Translations under genes and position numbers: made by a program
The notes under the pieces: generated by a model
What the model was told of the DNA's origin: nothing
The model's input: the letters and a program-made list of their open reading frames with translations, nothing else
Database searches by the model: none
In this document: in pieces, positions 32,430 to 41,775 of the stretch
How positions within the stretch are numbered: position 1 is the first letter of the stretch
How the letters are laid out: each line of letters begins with the position of its first letter
Source: Stagnimonas sp965279705
GTDB lineage: Bacteria; Pseudomonadota; Gammaproteobacteria; Nevskiales; Nevskiaceae
Reading direction: 5' to 3'
Assembly: GCA_965279705.1 (NCBI GenBank)
Contig: OZ257257.1
Span: 682,001 to 746,000, forward strand
Length of the DNA: 64,000 bases

Positions 32430-34634
32430 TCAGCCGTAATAACGGTAGGCGTAGCGATAGTCGCTGTGCGCTTCGGCATTGCGGCGCACATCCACCTTGT
32501 TGAAGATGCAGCCCACCAGCGGGGCGTTGGTGGTGCGCAGCTGGTGGATGGCGCGGCGCACCGTGGCCATCTTGGTTTCATCGGCGCGGGCGAGGAACAG
32601 CACGGCATCGGCGAGACGTGCGAGCACCAGCGTATCGCTGGCGGCGAGGCAGGGCGGCGAGTCGATGATGATGCGGTCGTAGCGGCTGCGCAGATCCGTG
32701 ATGAGGGCCGCGAATGCCATCGAACTGATGGTTTCCGAGGGATTCGGCGGACGCTGTGCGACGGCCAGCACATGCAGGCCGGTCGGCTCGATATGGATCG
32801 CCGATTCCAGCGTAGCGGTGCCGGTCAAAATTTCCATCACGCCGTCGCGGTGCTGCTTGGGCAGCGCCAGCAGCTTGCGTAGCGTGGGTGCGCGCAGATC
32901 GCCCTCCAGCAGCAGCACTTTTTCAGAGCCGGCAAGCGCCTGTGCGAGGCAGGTGGCAATGCTGCTCTTGCCCTCGCCCGGCACGGCGGACGTGATGACA
33001 TAGCACTGCTTGCGGGTATCGACTTCGGCCAGTTTCATCGCCGTGCGCACTGAGCGCACGCCCTCGGCAAACGGTGTGCGCGGATCGGCCAGGAAGTGCT
33101 TGACGATGCTGGCGCCGCGTTTGAACGAGAGCTTGGGCACGATGCCGAACAGCGGCACCTGTGCTGCGCTTTCGAGATCTTCGACCGTGTGCAGGCCTTC
33201 GCTCAACACATGCCGCAGCGAGGCCATCAGGATGCCGAGGAAGAAGCCAATGAGCAGTGAAATCAGCACGATCTTTGGGCGTTCGGGCAGCACCGGGGTT
33301 TTCGGCAGCAGCGCGCCGTCGGTGATGCGCGCATTGAGCGGCTCGTAGCTGGTGGTGCTGTCGGTTTCCTTGAAGCGCTGCAGGAACAGATCGTAGAGCT
33401 GCTTGTTGGTCTGCACGTCGCGTTCGAGCACGCCCAGCTCGAACTGCTTGCGGTCGAGTGAGCGCGCGCGACCGGTGGTGTTGGCGACAACGCCGGAGAG
33501 CTGGCGCTCGGTTTCCTGCGCGATCTCGTACTGATTGCGCACGCCTTCGGCGGCGGTCAGCAACTGGTCATTAAAAGCGCGCCGCGCGGCTTGCAGCGTC
33601 GTGAAACTGGTTGCCATCTGCGGATGCTTGTCGCCGTAGCGCTGCTGCACCTGCTTCAACTCCTGTTCGGCATCCAGCAGGGCCACGCGTGCCTTTTGAA
33701 CGCCAGAGTCCTGCAGCAGGGCAGTGATCTGCTCCATCCGGGTCGGGTCGCTGCCTGCCGCACGGATACGCGAATAGGTACTCGACAGCTCGGTCTTGAT
33801 GCGCTGCGCATCACGCAGTCGCTGGGTGTTTTCGATCAACTCCTGGTCGATCAGCCCACGGTTGCTGCCGACGGCCACGATCTGGTTCTCGTCGCGATAA
33901 GCCTGGAGCGCTTTCTCGGCGGTTTGCAGCTGCGTGCTCAAGTCGCCGAGCTTGCTGGTGAGCCAGCGGCCAGCGCGCTGCGTGGCCTCCAGGCGCGATT
34001 CGAGGCCGCTTTCGATGTAGACATCGGCCAGTGCCGTCGCCACGCGCTGTGCGGTTTCGGGATTGGAAGAGAAAAAGTGCACGCGCACCAACCGGGTACG
34101 CGGCACCGGCTGCACACCCACCTGCGAGAGCAGGATCGAGGTGGCCCGCTCGCGGCGTTGCTCCGGAGTGTCGATCGCAACCGGCGCGGGGTCCGGCAGG
34201 CCAGGGATGAATTGCTGCCAGTCAAAGCGATCGCGCAGGCTGTCGAGAGTGCCCTGGCTGGCGGTATCGGTCAGAAAGTCGTCGTCGTCGGCCAGCTTGA
34301 GCTTGTCCACCACACGGCTGGCGAGGCCGCGTGACCGCAGCAATTCGTACTGGGTGGCAAAGTATTCGCTGGAGAGCCCCTGCGTCGGATCGTAGACATC
34401 CTGCACCTGCACCACGCGCTGGTTGCTCGGCTCGATCAGCAGGGTCACGGTCGCGCGGTAGACCGGCGGCAGCGACAGCGCGATCAGCACGCCCAGCAGC
34501 GTGGCGGCAAACGTCACCAGCGCAATACCGCTGCGGTAGCGACGCAGAAACTTGAACAGCGAGGACAGATCGGAAGGCGTTTGTGGGGGCACTTCGCGCA
34601 GGGGGGCTGCCATGGAAACCGGAAGATTGTTCAA
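32430..34634 (-). CDS. Polysaccharide co-polymerase / tyrosine autokinase (Wzc type)
   Basis: Inner-membrane chain-length regulator fused to a bacterial tyrosine kinase, 734 residues. Two membrane helices (about 36-56 and 454-474) flank a long periplasmic coiled-coil-rich domain. The cytoplasmic kinase has Walker A SAVPGEGKS (549-557), Walker A' LLLEGDLR (575-582) and Walker B IIIDSPP (655-661). The C-terminus ends in a tyrosine cluster (Tyr726, 728, 730, 732, 733), the usual autophosphorylation tail. It controls polymer length and export together with the Wza-type protein encoded just upstream, whose stop overlaps its start by four bases. Confidence 0.94.
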   Translation of the reverse strand: MNNLPVSMAAPLREVPPQTPSDLSSLFKFLRRYRSGIALVTFAATLLGVLIALSLPPVYRATVTLLIEPSNQRVVQVQDVYDPTQGLSSEYFATQYELLRSRGLASRVVDKLKLADDDDFLTDTASQGTLDSLRDRFDWQQFIPGLPDPAPVAIDTPEQRRERATSILLSQVGVQPVPRTRLVRVHFFSSNPETAQRVATALADVYIESGLESRLEATQRAGRWLTSKLGDLSTQLQTAEKALQAYRDENQIVAVGSNRGLIDQELIENTQRLRDAQRIKTELSSTYSRIRAAGSDPTRMEQITALLQDSGVQKARVALLDAEQELKQVQQRYGDKHPQMATSFTTLQAARRAFNDQLLTAAEGVRNQYEIAQETERQLSGVVANTTGRARSLDRKQFELGVLERDVQTNKQLYDLFLQRFKETDSTTSYEPLNARITDGALLPKTPVLPERPKIVLISLLIGFFLGILMASLRHVLSEGLHTVEDLESAAQVPLFGIVPKLSFKRGASIVKHFLADPRTPFAEGVRSVRTAMKLAEVDTRKQCYVITSAVPGEGKSSIATCLAQALAGSEKVLLLEGDLRAPTLRKLLALPKQHRDGVMEILTGTATLESAIHIEPTGLHVLAVAQRPPNPSETISSMAFAALITDLRSRYDRIIIDSPPCLAASDTLVLARLADAVLFLARADETKMATVRRAIHQLRTTNAPLVGCIFNKVDVRRNAEAHSDYRYAYRYYG

Positions 34635-35212
34635 AACACGCCCTCTTCGACAAACAGGGTATCGCCCGGATACAGCGGCGCATCAAGCCCCACCTTTTCG
34701 CGCGCGCTGGCCGGTGCGCCTTCACGCAGCACGAAGATGCGGCGTATCGAACCGAGCGGCGTCATGCCGCTGGCCAAAGTCAGTGCCTTCTCGACGCTCA
34801 GGCCCTCGCTGAAAGGGAAGGCGCCGGTGTTGCGCACGGCACCCGAAACGAAAATGGGGCGGTAGCGCACCACGTAGACCCGCACATTCGGGTCTCGCAG
34901 ATAGCCGGCGCGCAGACGATTGGCGATGTCCTGTTCCAGTTGCAGCGGCGTCAGCCCCACGGCGTTGACGTAGCCGATCAAGGGATAGTTGATGCTGCCG
35001 GACGACTCCACCGCGGCCTCGCGCGAAAGATCCGTTTCGCGAAAGACATCGACGCGGATCAAATCCCCCACTCCCAGGCGGTAGCTGGCCGCGGTGAACT
35101 GTGCACGCGAGGCGGTTTCGGCCACCCGCGGCGCTGTCGGCGAGGCGCAGGCAACGAGCGTGATCGCGGCAACGAGGGCAGCGGCGAATCGGGGGAGTTT
35201 GAAATCAACCAT
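34631..35212 (-). CDS. Polysaccharide export lipoprotein (short Wza/EpsE type)
   Basis: Outer-membrane export protein, 193 residues, with a lipoprotein signal (LVACAS, lipid Cys about residue 22). The poly_export domain follows (YRLGVGDLIRVDVFRE through YPLIGYVNAVGLTPLQLE), then one SLBB-like domain (IFVSGAVRNTGAFPFSEGLS). E. coli Wza is about twice as long and has additional SLBB and C-terminal barrel-helix regions, which are absent. This short type is common in EPS loci with an EpsL-like barrel, which is the neighbouring gene. It overlaps the autokinase by four bases. Confidence 0.93.
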   Translation of the reverse strand: MVDFKLPRFAAALVAAITLVACASPTAPRVAETASRAQFTAASYRLGVGDLIRVDVFRETDLSREAAVESSGSINYPLIGYVNAVGLTPLQLEQDIANRLRAGYLRDPNVRVYVVRYRPIFVSGAVRNTGAFPFSEGLSVEKALTLASGMTPLGSIRRIFVLREGAPASAREKVGLDAPLYPGDTLFVEEGVF

Positions 35213-35226
35213 GTGTGAGATCGGTT

Positions 35227-36468
35227 TTATAGAGTCCAGCGAAGGCCCAGTCGCGCTTCGGGCGCATCGTAATCGCGCAGGGCAAGGTCGGAAGTGCGGT
35301 CGCGCGTCAAGTACTGGACGAAAACTGTGAACTTGCGCATCAGCAGGTAGTCGGCACCTACACTGAAACCGATGTACTCGTCCTCGCGACCGAGGCCGAC
35401 AAATTTGCTGTTGATGTAGCGCGCACCGGCATTGGTGCTGAGGCGTTGCGTCCAGGTCTGGTTCCAGTTGAGTCCGGCCGAGCGTTCGTCGATGAAGAAG
35501 GTATCGGAACGAAACGTTTCCGACGTGGTTTGTCCGGTGTTGAAGCTGAGCTTGGTGGTGCGTGTCGGGGCCCAGTTGATGTTGGCCTTCCAGGCGAGCG
35601 ACTGGCGCGCCGGGCGCATGCGGCCATCGACGGAATAATCGCGGATGCCCACCTGCACCTCGCCGGAGGTCTTGCCGGTGGCAATCCAGCGCAGGCCGGT
35701 ACGGAGGGAGAGTTCGTTGCCGTTGCGATTGCCGAGGCTCGAGATGACAGGACGCGCGTAATCCGTGGCCTTGTAATTGGCCGCGAAGATCACGGCCGTT
35801 TTGGGCGAGTACTCGTAGGCAAGTTCGTAATCGACGATGCGCGTGTCGAAATCGAGAAACACCGTCTGGTTGCGATTGGTCTGGTAGGTGCGCTTGCTCT
35901 GGCCGATCCTGATGGTGTTGCTGCCCAGGGAATCGCCGGCCCCATAGCGATACGTTGCATAACCACCCGTATTGTTCCAGCGATCGTTGATGCCCTGGGA
36001 GAAATCCGCGCCAGCCTCGGTGCGGATCAGACCTGCCGCATCGTGGCCGCGACGAAAGGTGCCTTCAAGATCAAACCGGTGCCGCGTGAACGGCTGCCAG
36101 GAGTAGCTGCCCGCCACGGCATAGTCGAGATACTCGTCAAGTTTGCCGGGCAGGTCGAAGTCGGATTGTTCGAGGTTGGCGTCCACCGCGAACAGGCCGA
36201 TCGAACTGGCGCGTGACAGATTCACGGCGGGGCGTACGCGGTATCCGGTTGCGGAGACACCGTTCGAGGGCTCGTAAAAGTAATTCTCGACCTGCACGAC
36301 GCTCGCTTCGATTGACGCACCACCGAGGACGCCCAGGCCCAAGTTGTATTTGTCCTGCGCTTGCGCAGGGCCGGCAGTGCCGACAAGGATAAGCACGGCC
36401 AGCCCGAGTTGGCGCAGTCGCCAAAGCTGCCGAACAGGGACTTCAGGGTCGTTTAGACTTTGTTGCAT
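35227..36468 (-). CDS. Outer-membrane beta-barrel protein, EpsL-like
   Basis: A predicted outer-membrane beta-barrel, about 413 residues, with a signal peptide (LAVLILVGTAGPAQAQ) followed by alternating beta-strand-rich sequence and a C-terminal strand ending LGLRWTL. It resembles barrel proteins encoded with short Wza proteins in EPS loci (EpsL type), which may complete the outer-membrane pore. I chose the ATG at 36468 because AAGG lies eight bases upstream. ATGs at 36486 and 36501 are alternatives giving longer N-termini. First gene of the minus-strand block, diverging from the glycosyltransferase at 36587. Confidence 0.78.
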   Translation of the reverse strand: MQQSLNDPEVPVRQLWRLRQLGLAVLILVGTAGPAQAQDKYNLGLGVLGGASIEASVVQVENYFYEPSNGVSATGYRVRPAVNLSRASSIGLFAVDANLEQSDFDLPGKLDEYLDYAVAGSYSWQPFTRHRFDLEGTFRRGHDAAGLIRTEAGADFSQGINDRWNNTGGYATYRYGAGDSLGSNTIRIGQSKRTYQTNRNQTVFLDFDTRIVDYELAYEYSPKTAVIFAANYKATDYARPVISSLGNRNGNELSLRTGLRWIATGKTSGEVQVGIRDYSVDGRMRPARQSLAWKANINWAPTRTTKLSFNTGQTTSETFRSDTFFIDERSAGLNWNQTWTQRLSTNAGARYINSKFVGLGREDEYIGFSVGADYLLMRKFTVFVQYLTRDRTSDLALRDYDAPEARLGLRWTL

Positions 36469-36586
36469 TGCGCGGGCCTTGGGCATCGTATCGAGATTCA
36501 TGGGAGTGTTTCTAAGGCGGCGACCCTGCTTGATTGACCGACCGATAACAATCGTAGCAGTTGCTAATGCCGTGTCGGTGACTTCA

Positions 36587-37720
36587 ATGCAGGGCAAATT
36601 GAACCTATCGTCTGTGAAAGCCAGTCCCCGCTTCGGGGCACGCCTGCTGATCGTGCAGCCCTATCTCACCGCCTACCGCCTGCCGGTTTTCGCGGCCCTG
36701 GCTGATGCCTACCGCGAAGTGATCGTAGCGGCCTCGCCGCCGCCCGCAAAGAGCGGCTACGGGCAGCCGGATGTAGCCGCGACCGCCATTGCCCGCTCGG
36801 TGGTGCTGCCGGAAGTGCGCCTGCTCGGCGGACGCCTGTTCTGGCAGCGCGGCTTGCTGCGGCTGTTGCTGCAGACGCGTCCCGACAAGCTGCTGATCGC
36901 CGCCAATCCGAGGTTCCTGAGTTTCTGGATGGCGCTGCTGCTGTGCCGTGTTCTGGGGATTTCCTGTTACGCCTACGGACAGGGCTTTTACGACAAGCCC
37001 AATCCGCCTCGGTGGCTGGTGGCGACCTACAAGCTGCTGATCGGCAGCGCCAGTTGCTACATCTGCTACACGGAGTCTTGCCGGGATTCGCTGCGCCGCC
37101 AAGGCATCGGCGGCTCGCTGGCAGTGGCCGAAAACAGCTTGCGACTCGACGCCCTGACGAAGCCGCTCGAAAAAACCGGCAAGGAACTCGGCGTACTGTA
37201 TCTCGGCCGCTTACGCGAAGGCTGCCAGCTGAATGTATTGATTGATGCGCTGCGCGAAGCACGTCGGCAGACCGGCATGGCGCTCTGCCTGCATGTGGTC
37301 GGCAGCGGCGAATTTGCTGCCACGATCAAGGCCGGCACCAGCGATTGCGACTGGATCACCTGGCACGGTGAACTCTATGACCAGGAGGCCGTGCGCCGCA
37401 TCGCGCGCGACTGCCGCATTGGCTGCCACCCCGGGCACGCCGGCCTGAGCGTGGTGCATTTCATGGGGCTCAGCCTGGTGCCCGTCGTGCACGACCGGCT
37501 GGACCTGCACATGGGGCCGGAGCCGAGCTATGTCGTCGATGGCGTCAATGGCCGCTGCTTTGCCTACGCACAAGCAGAGGCCAGCCTTGCGGCGGTGCTG
37601 GTGTCGCTGTTCGAGGGGCAGGACTCGCCGCGGCTCGCCGCCGCTGCCTTTGCAAGCTACCTGCGACTCAACGACCCCTCGCTCGCAGAGCGACTCATCG
37701 ACGCACTGCAATCGCACTGA
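36587..37720 (+). CDS. Glycosyltransferase (GT-B fold)
   Basis: A glycosyltransferase of about 377 residues. The N-terminal domain begins RLLIVQPYLTAYRLPVFAAL, typical of GT4-like enzymes. The C-terminal half has LYLGRLREGCQLNVLIDAL and a nucleotide-sugar region (GCHPGHAGLSVVHFMGLSLV). The start at 36587 is chosen because the family-like sequence starts just after it; the GTG at 36614 is an alternative, and no strong ribosome binding site distinguishes them. It is the first gene of the plus-strand block, 118 bases from the divergent EpsL-like gene. Confidence 0.8.
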   Translation: MQGKLNLSSVKASPRFGARLLIVQPYLTAYRLPVFAALADAYREVIVAASPPPAKSGYGQPDVAATAIARSVVLPEVRLLGGRLFWQRGLLRLLLQTRPDKLLIAANPRFLSFWMALLLCRVLGISCYAYGQGFYDKPNPPRWLVATYKLLIGSASCYICYTESCRDSLRRQGIGGSLAVAENSLRLDALTKPLEKTGKELGVLYLGRLREGCQLNVLIDALREARRQTGMALCLHVVGSGEFAATIKAGTSDCDWITWHGELYDQEAVRRIARDCRIGCHPGHAGLSVVHFMGLSLVPVVHDRLDLHMGPEPSYVVDGVNGRCFAYAQAEASLAAVLVSLFEGQDSPRLAAAAFASYLRLNDPSLAERLIDALQSH

Positions 37721-37837
37721 GATGGAAGGGGCCTGCGTGCGTGCTAACCTGACTCGACGTGGCGTGGAAACTTGGATCGCAGCGCCAAGCGGTCGGCCAG
37801 GCTTGCGATTCGCCCCTTTCGTACCCACCCCAAGAAC

Positions 37838-39295
37838 GTGAATATCCGGCCTGCAATTTCCGACTTCCGTCCGATCGGCGGGCTCAACTACACGGCGGGC
37901 CTGCTGGGCATCGTCATCGGCACGCTGGCAGCCATCCTGCTGTTGCCCGACGACTACTACGAACCCGGCGGTCTGCGTCTGTCGGTCATCGTGCTCGCCA
38001 TAGGTCTGGTTTCGGGCCCGCTGCTGTCCTCAATGGCCGACCAGCGGGTCTGGATTCGCGCCGAGTCAGTGATGATGCTCGGGCTGGTCTACTGGCTGCT
38101 CACTGAACCTTTGGGCACCGGCTACACCGCCTACGAGCTGACCCGCGCAAGCGTGATCAAGACCTTCAGCCTGATCGGCCTGTTCGGGGCACTCATCCAG
38201 ATCGGTTCGAAGCTCGCCCATCTGACGCACGACGACCGCTCGCGGATCAGCAGCAACCAGCAGGATTTCAGCCGCGAATGGCTGTATGGAGCCTTGATCG
38301 CCTGCGCAGCGCTGGGCCTGATGGCGCGCCTGATTCCTTGCAGCTTTTCGCCCTCTTGCATGGTCGATGGCCTGTTCGGCGAGCGCGGCACCGGCGCCTG
38401 GAACCGCGGCGTGCAGGGCGACAGCGGCGCGTTCGTCTCGCATCTGGCGTATTTCGGCTATCTGACATTGCCGTTGACGGTTGCCCTGCATCACCGCATC
38501 GGCCGTATCGACTGGCGCGTGGTGCTGGGCGCGCTGTTGACCACGATTTTTCTCCTGTATCTGGTCAAGGATGGCGGTCGTCGTCTGGTGGGCATGGTGA
38601 TGGGTGCGGGGTTCATGACCTGGCTGTTGTTGCAGCCGCGGGTCGGCTTGCGGCAGATCGTCATCTCTGCTGCTGCCGGCTTTGCGATGCTTGCCCTGAT
38701 GCAAGTGATGTTCACCTTCCGCACGGTTGAGGGCGGCATCGTCAGCAACCTGTTCAGTGGCAGCGCCTTCAGTAGCAACCCGCTGGAAGACGGCATCCGG
38801 GTCGACAACAACTTCGTATTCCTCACCCGCACGGTCGATCTCATCCCCGAGTTCAAGGACTACACCGGCTGGAAGGCGATCATCTACTGGGCCGCACGGC
38901 CGATCCCCCGCGTGCTCTGGCCAGAAAAACCGCTCTCGCCAGGCATCAGCATTCCCTACGAACTCAACGAATACTGGGGCGAGAACTTCACGCTGACCAT
39001 CTCGGCCATCGGCGATTGGTACATCAGCTTCGGCGTCTATTCCGTCGCCATCGCAGCACTGGTCATGGGCTACTTCGGCGGCAAGCTGGTGCTGGTGTGG
39101 ATGGGCCCAACGGTAAGGCAGAAACTGCTCTACAGCCTGGGACTGATGTGGCTCTTCATCGGTCTGCGCAATTATCTGGAACTGATCCTGATGAGCTACC
39201 CGATCATCGCGCTCTACCTCTTGGGGCGGTTCACGCAGCAACGCGCCGCATCGCTGGTCGCGACTGCCGCACCCAGTCTGCAATCGCCGCCATGA
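37838..39295 (+). CDS. Polytopic membrane protein, probable Wzy-type polymerase
   Basis: A 485-residue membrane protein with about 12 hydrophobic segments. It has a large soluble loop (about residues 300-390) containing DNNFVFLTRTVDLIPEF and WAARPIPRVLWPEKP, the latter resembling the loop motifs of oligosaccharide repeat-unit polymerases. There is no strong signature that I can read, so Wzy is inferred from topology, the RxxWPxKP-like motif and neighbours. I start at the GTG at 37838; a TTG at 37772 in the same frame is possible. Its stop overlaps the acetyltransferase start by four bases. Confidence 0.65.
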   Translation: MNIRPAISDFRPIGGLNYTAGLLGIVIGTLAAILLLPDDYYEPGGLRLSVIVLAIGLVSGPLLSSMADQRVWIRAESVMMLGLVYWLLTEPLGTGYTAYELTRASVIKTFSLIGLFGALIQIGSKLAHLTHDDRSRISSNQQDFSREWLYGALIACAALGLMARLIPCSFSPSCMVDGLFGERGTGAWNRGVQGDSGAFVSHLAYFGYLTLPLTVALHHRIGRIDWRVVLGALLTTIFLLYLVKDGGRRLVGMVMGAGFMTWLLLQPRVGLRQIVISAAAGFAMLALMQVMFTFRTVEGGIVSNLFSGSAFSSNPLEDGIRVDNNFVFLTRTVDLIPEFKDYTGWKAIIYWAARPIPRVLWPEKPLSPGISIPYELNEYWGENFTLTISAIGDWYISFGVYSVAIAALVMGYFGGKLVLVWMGPTVRQKLLYSLGLMWLFIGLRNYLELILMSYPIIALYLLGRFTQQRAASLVATAAPSLQSPP

Positions 39296-39852
39296 GCGAA
39301 CTGGATATCGCGGCCAACCGGGCGGCATCCAAGTACAGCCGCAGGGAACTCATCGAACGCGTGCTGTGGGGTTTTTGCCAGCCCCTGTTCCGCTACAGCC
39401 CAAGACTTTGCTACGGCTGGCGGCGCGGCTTGCTGCGTGTGCTCGGCGCGCGCATCGGCCGGGCGGTGCAGATTCACCCGCACGTGCGCATTTTTCTGCC
39501 CAGCCTGCTGCGCATCGGCGACGAAGTCGCCGTGGCAGAAGACGTGCGGCTCTACAACCTGGGCCTGCTCGACATCGGTGCGCAGGCCACCGTCTCTCAG
39601 GGCGCGCATCTCTGCGGCGGTAGCCATGACGATCAGGATGCGACGCTGCCGCTGATCCGCGCGACCATCCGCATTGGCAAGGGTGCGTGGATCTGCGCTG
39701 ATGCCTTCATTGGTCCGGGTGTCGTCGTCGGTGCTGGCGCCGTCGTGGCGGCACGGGCGGTGTGCGTGCGCGATGTGCCGGCCTGGACGGTCGTGGCCGG
39801 CAGCCCCGCCCGCAGGATTCGCGACCGCCAGCTGCAGCGGAAGCCATCGTAG
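39292..39852 (+). CDS. Hexapeptide-repeat acetyltransferase, WcaF-like
   Basis: A 186-residue O-acetyltransferase of the left-handed beta-helix family, similar in layout to the colanic acid acetyltransferase WcaF. The N-terminal part (KYSRRELIERVLWGFCQPLF) precedes hexapeptide-like repeats from about residue 60 (IHPHVRIFLPSLLRIGDEVAV) to IGPGVVVGAGAVVAARAVC, and the C-terminus has the VVAGSPARRIRDRQ motif typical of these enzymes. It would O-acetylate the polysaccharide. The ATG overlaps the stop of the polymerase-like gene, and the stop overlaps the next GTG by one base. Confidence 0.85.
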   Translation: MSELDIAANRAASKYSRRELIERVLWGFCQPLFRYSPRLCYGWRRGLLRVLGARIGRAVQIHPHVRIFLPSLLRIGDEVAVAEDVRLYNLGLLDIGAQATVSQGAHLCGGSHDDQDATLPLIRATIRIGKGAWICADAFIGPGVVVGAGAVVAARAVCVRDVPAWTVVAGSPARRIRDRQLQRKPS

Positions 39853-40952
39853 TGAGAGTGCTGTTGACCCTCCCGGATTTGCGCGCGGCCAACGGCGGCC
39901 CACCCGTGGTCGTTACCCAGCTGGCGGCGGCGCTGCTGGCCGCAGGCGACGAAGTGCACCTGATGTATGCCGCGTATCCGTCGTCGCTCGAACTGGCGAT
40001 ACCGGCCGGCGTGCAGGGCCATGCCGTGCCGACACGGGGCAATCCCTGGGCTCGCTACCAGCAGTTCAAACAGAATGCGGCGCAGCTTATCGCCGCTGCG
40101 CGCATCGACGTTGTCCACGACCACGGACTCTGGCTGCCTGAAAACGCCGGTTCCGCCGCCGCCGCGCAGTCCACTGCCCGGCCCTGGGTGGCGCAACCCT
40201 GCGGCATGTTGCAGGCCTGGTCGCTGCGGCAAAGCGCTCTGAAAAAACGCATCGCCTGGCAGCTCTACCAAAAGCGGCAGATCGCGGCGGCAGCGGCGGT
40301 GGTCACCACCAGCGCCGCGGAGTCGGATGAAGCCGCCGCCTGTCTGCCGTCGACACTGCCGGTGGAATGCATTCCGCATGGTGTCGACCTGCCGACGCCG
40401 GCTGCGCGCGCGCGCCAGCGGCAGGCGGTTTTTCTCGGTCGCCTGCACCCCAAGAAGCAGGTGGATGTGTTGCTGCGAGCCTGGGCAGCGCTGCGCCCTG
40501 CGGGCTGGCAGTTATTGATCGCAGGCAGCGGTGCGCCCGAATACGAGCGCGAACTGAAAGCCCAGGCAGAACAGGCCGGGCTCGGCAATGCCGTGCACTT
40601 TCTGGGCGCGGTGCACGGCGCGGAAAAATCCCGGCTGCTGTCCCAGAGCCAGTTGTTCCTGCAACCCAGCCAGCAGGAAAACTTCGGCCTCGCCGTTGCC
40701 GAAGCACTGGCGCACGGCCTGCCGACGCTGACCACCACCGCAATGCCCTGGGCCGAGCTGGTGCCCGCAGGCTGCGGCTGGAGTGTGGCCGCCGACGAAG
40801 TGGCGATCACCGATGCGCTGCGGCAGGCCTTGGCGTTCGATGCTGAGGTATTGCTCGCGATGGGCCACCGCGCGCGCCAGTTTGCCGAGCGCTATTCCTG
40901 GGCCGAGACCGCGCGCCGCACGCAGCAGTTGTATGCCCGCGTTTTGCATTGA
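39852..40952 (+). CDS. Glycosyltransferase, GT4 family
   Basis: A 366-residue retaining GT-B glycosyltransferase. The N-terminal domain includes LTLPDLRAANGGPPVVVTQL and VVHDHGLWLPEN. The C-terminal domain has AVFLGRLHPKKQVDVLLRAW and the E-x7-E region LQPSQQENFGLAVAEALAHG, the hallmark of GT4. The start is a GTG at 39852 that shares its first base with the stop of the acetyltransferase. It probably acts in the cytoplasm on the lipid-linked repeat unit. Confidence 0.88.
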   Translation: MRVLLTLPDLRAANGGPPVVVTQLAAALLAAGDEVHLMYAAYPSSLELAIPAGVQGHAVPTRGNPWARYQQFKQNAAQLIAAARIDVVHDHGLWLPENAGSAAAAQSTARPWVAQPCGMLQAWSLRQSALKKRIAWQLYQKRQIAAAAAVVTTSAAESDEAAACLPSTLPVECIPHGVDLPTPAARARQRQAVFLGRLHPKKQVDVLLRAWAALRPAGWQLLIAGSGAPEYERELKAQAEQAGLGNAVHFLGAVHGAEKSRLLSQSQLFLQPSQQENFGLAVAEALAHGLPTLTTTAMPWAELVPAGCGWSVAADEVAITDALRQALAFDAEVLLAMGHRARQFAERYSWAETARRTQQLYARVLH

Positions 40953-40959
40953 GGCCTGC

Positions 40960-41775
40960 ATGTTCTCCATCGCCATCCTCACCTACAACGAAGAAACCGA
41001 CATCGGTGCATGCCTCGCTTCGGTCGCTTTTGCCGACGATGTTTTGGTGTTCGATTCCTTCAGTACCGATGCCACCGTCGCGCGCGCGCAGGCTGCCGGT
41101 GCCAGGGTGATGCTGCACGCCTTTGCCGACTACGCCAGCCAGCGCATGGCCTGCCTCGAACAGGGCGGCTTCAAACATCCCTGGGTGTTCATGCTCGATG
41201 CCGACGAGCGTTTCACGCCTGAGCTGCACGCCGAGATCGAGCGCGCGCTGGCCGCGCCCGACAATCCCAACAGCCTCTACCGGCTGCGCCGCAAGGATTA
41301 CCTCAAGGGCCAGTGGATTCGCGGCAGCGGCGGCTACCCGACCTGGTTCGGCCGGCTGCTCAAGCGCGGCGCCGTGCAGATTACGCGGCCCATCAACGAA
41401 CTCTACGAAACCGAGGGCGGCATCGGACTGTTGCAGGAACATCTGATCCACCACCCTTTCAGCAAGGGCATGGCGCGCTGGCTGGCACGCCACAACGATT
41501 ACTCCACGCGGGAGGCGGCAGCACTCGCCATCGAGCGTGCGCGGCCCATCGACTGGCGCGGCCTCAAGGCGCGCGACCCTGCTACCCGTCGGCGCGCGCT
41601 GAAAGGTCTGTACTACCGCCTGCCGTTGCGGCCCTGGTGGGTGTTTGCCTATCTCTACATCGTGCGTGGTGGTTTTCTGGAAGGGCGCAGTGGCTACCAC
41701 TACGCCAGCCTGCGCATGAGCTACGAGATCATGATCGACACCAAGAGCTGGCTCGACCAGCCGCCGGCGCGATGA
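40960..41775 (+). CDS. Glycosyltransferase, GT2 family (WaaE/KdtX-like)
   Basis: A 271-residue GT-A inverting glycosyltransferase. It starts MFSIAILTYNEETDIGACLAS, has the DSFSTDAT segment and the DxD-type metal motif MLDADERF, and a middle region YLKGQWIRGSGGYPTWFGRL similar to the lipopolysaccharide core enzyme WaaE/KdtX. The C-terminal part contains a hydrophobic, aromatic segment (PWWVFAYLYIVRGGFLEG) that may associate with the membrane. The start at 40960 lies seven bases after the previous stop. Confidence 0.88.
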   Translation: MFSIAILTYNEETDIGACLASVAFADDVLVFDSFSTDATVARAQAAGARVMLHAFADYASQRMACLEQGGFKHPWVFMLDADERFTPELHAEIERALAAPDNPNSLYRLRRKDYLKGQWIRGSGGYPTWFGRLLKRGAVQITRPINELYETEGGIGLLQEHLIHHPFSKGMARWLARHNDYSTREAAALAIERARPIDWRGLKARDPATRRRALKGLYYRLPLRPWWVFAYLYIVRGGFLEGRSGYHYASLRMSYEIMIDTKSWLDQPPAR

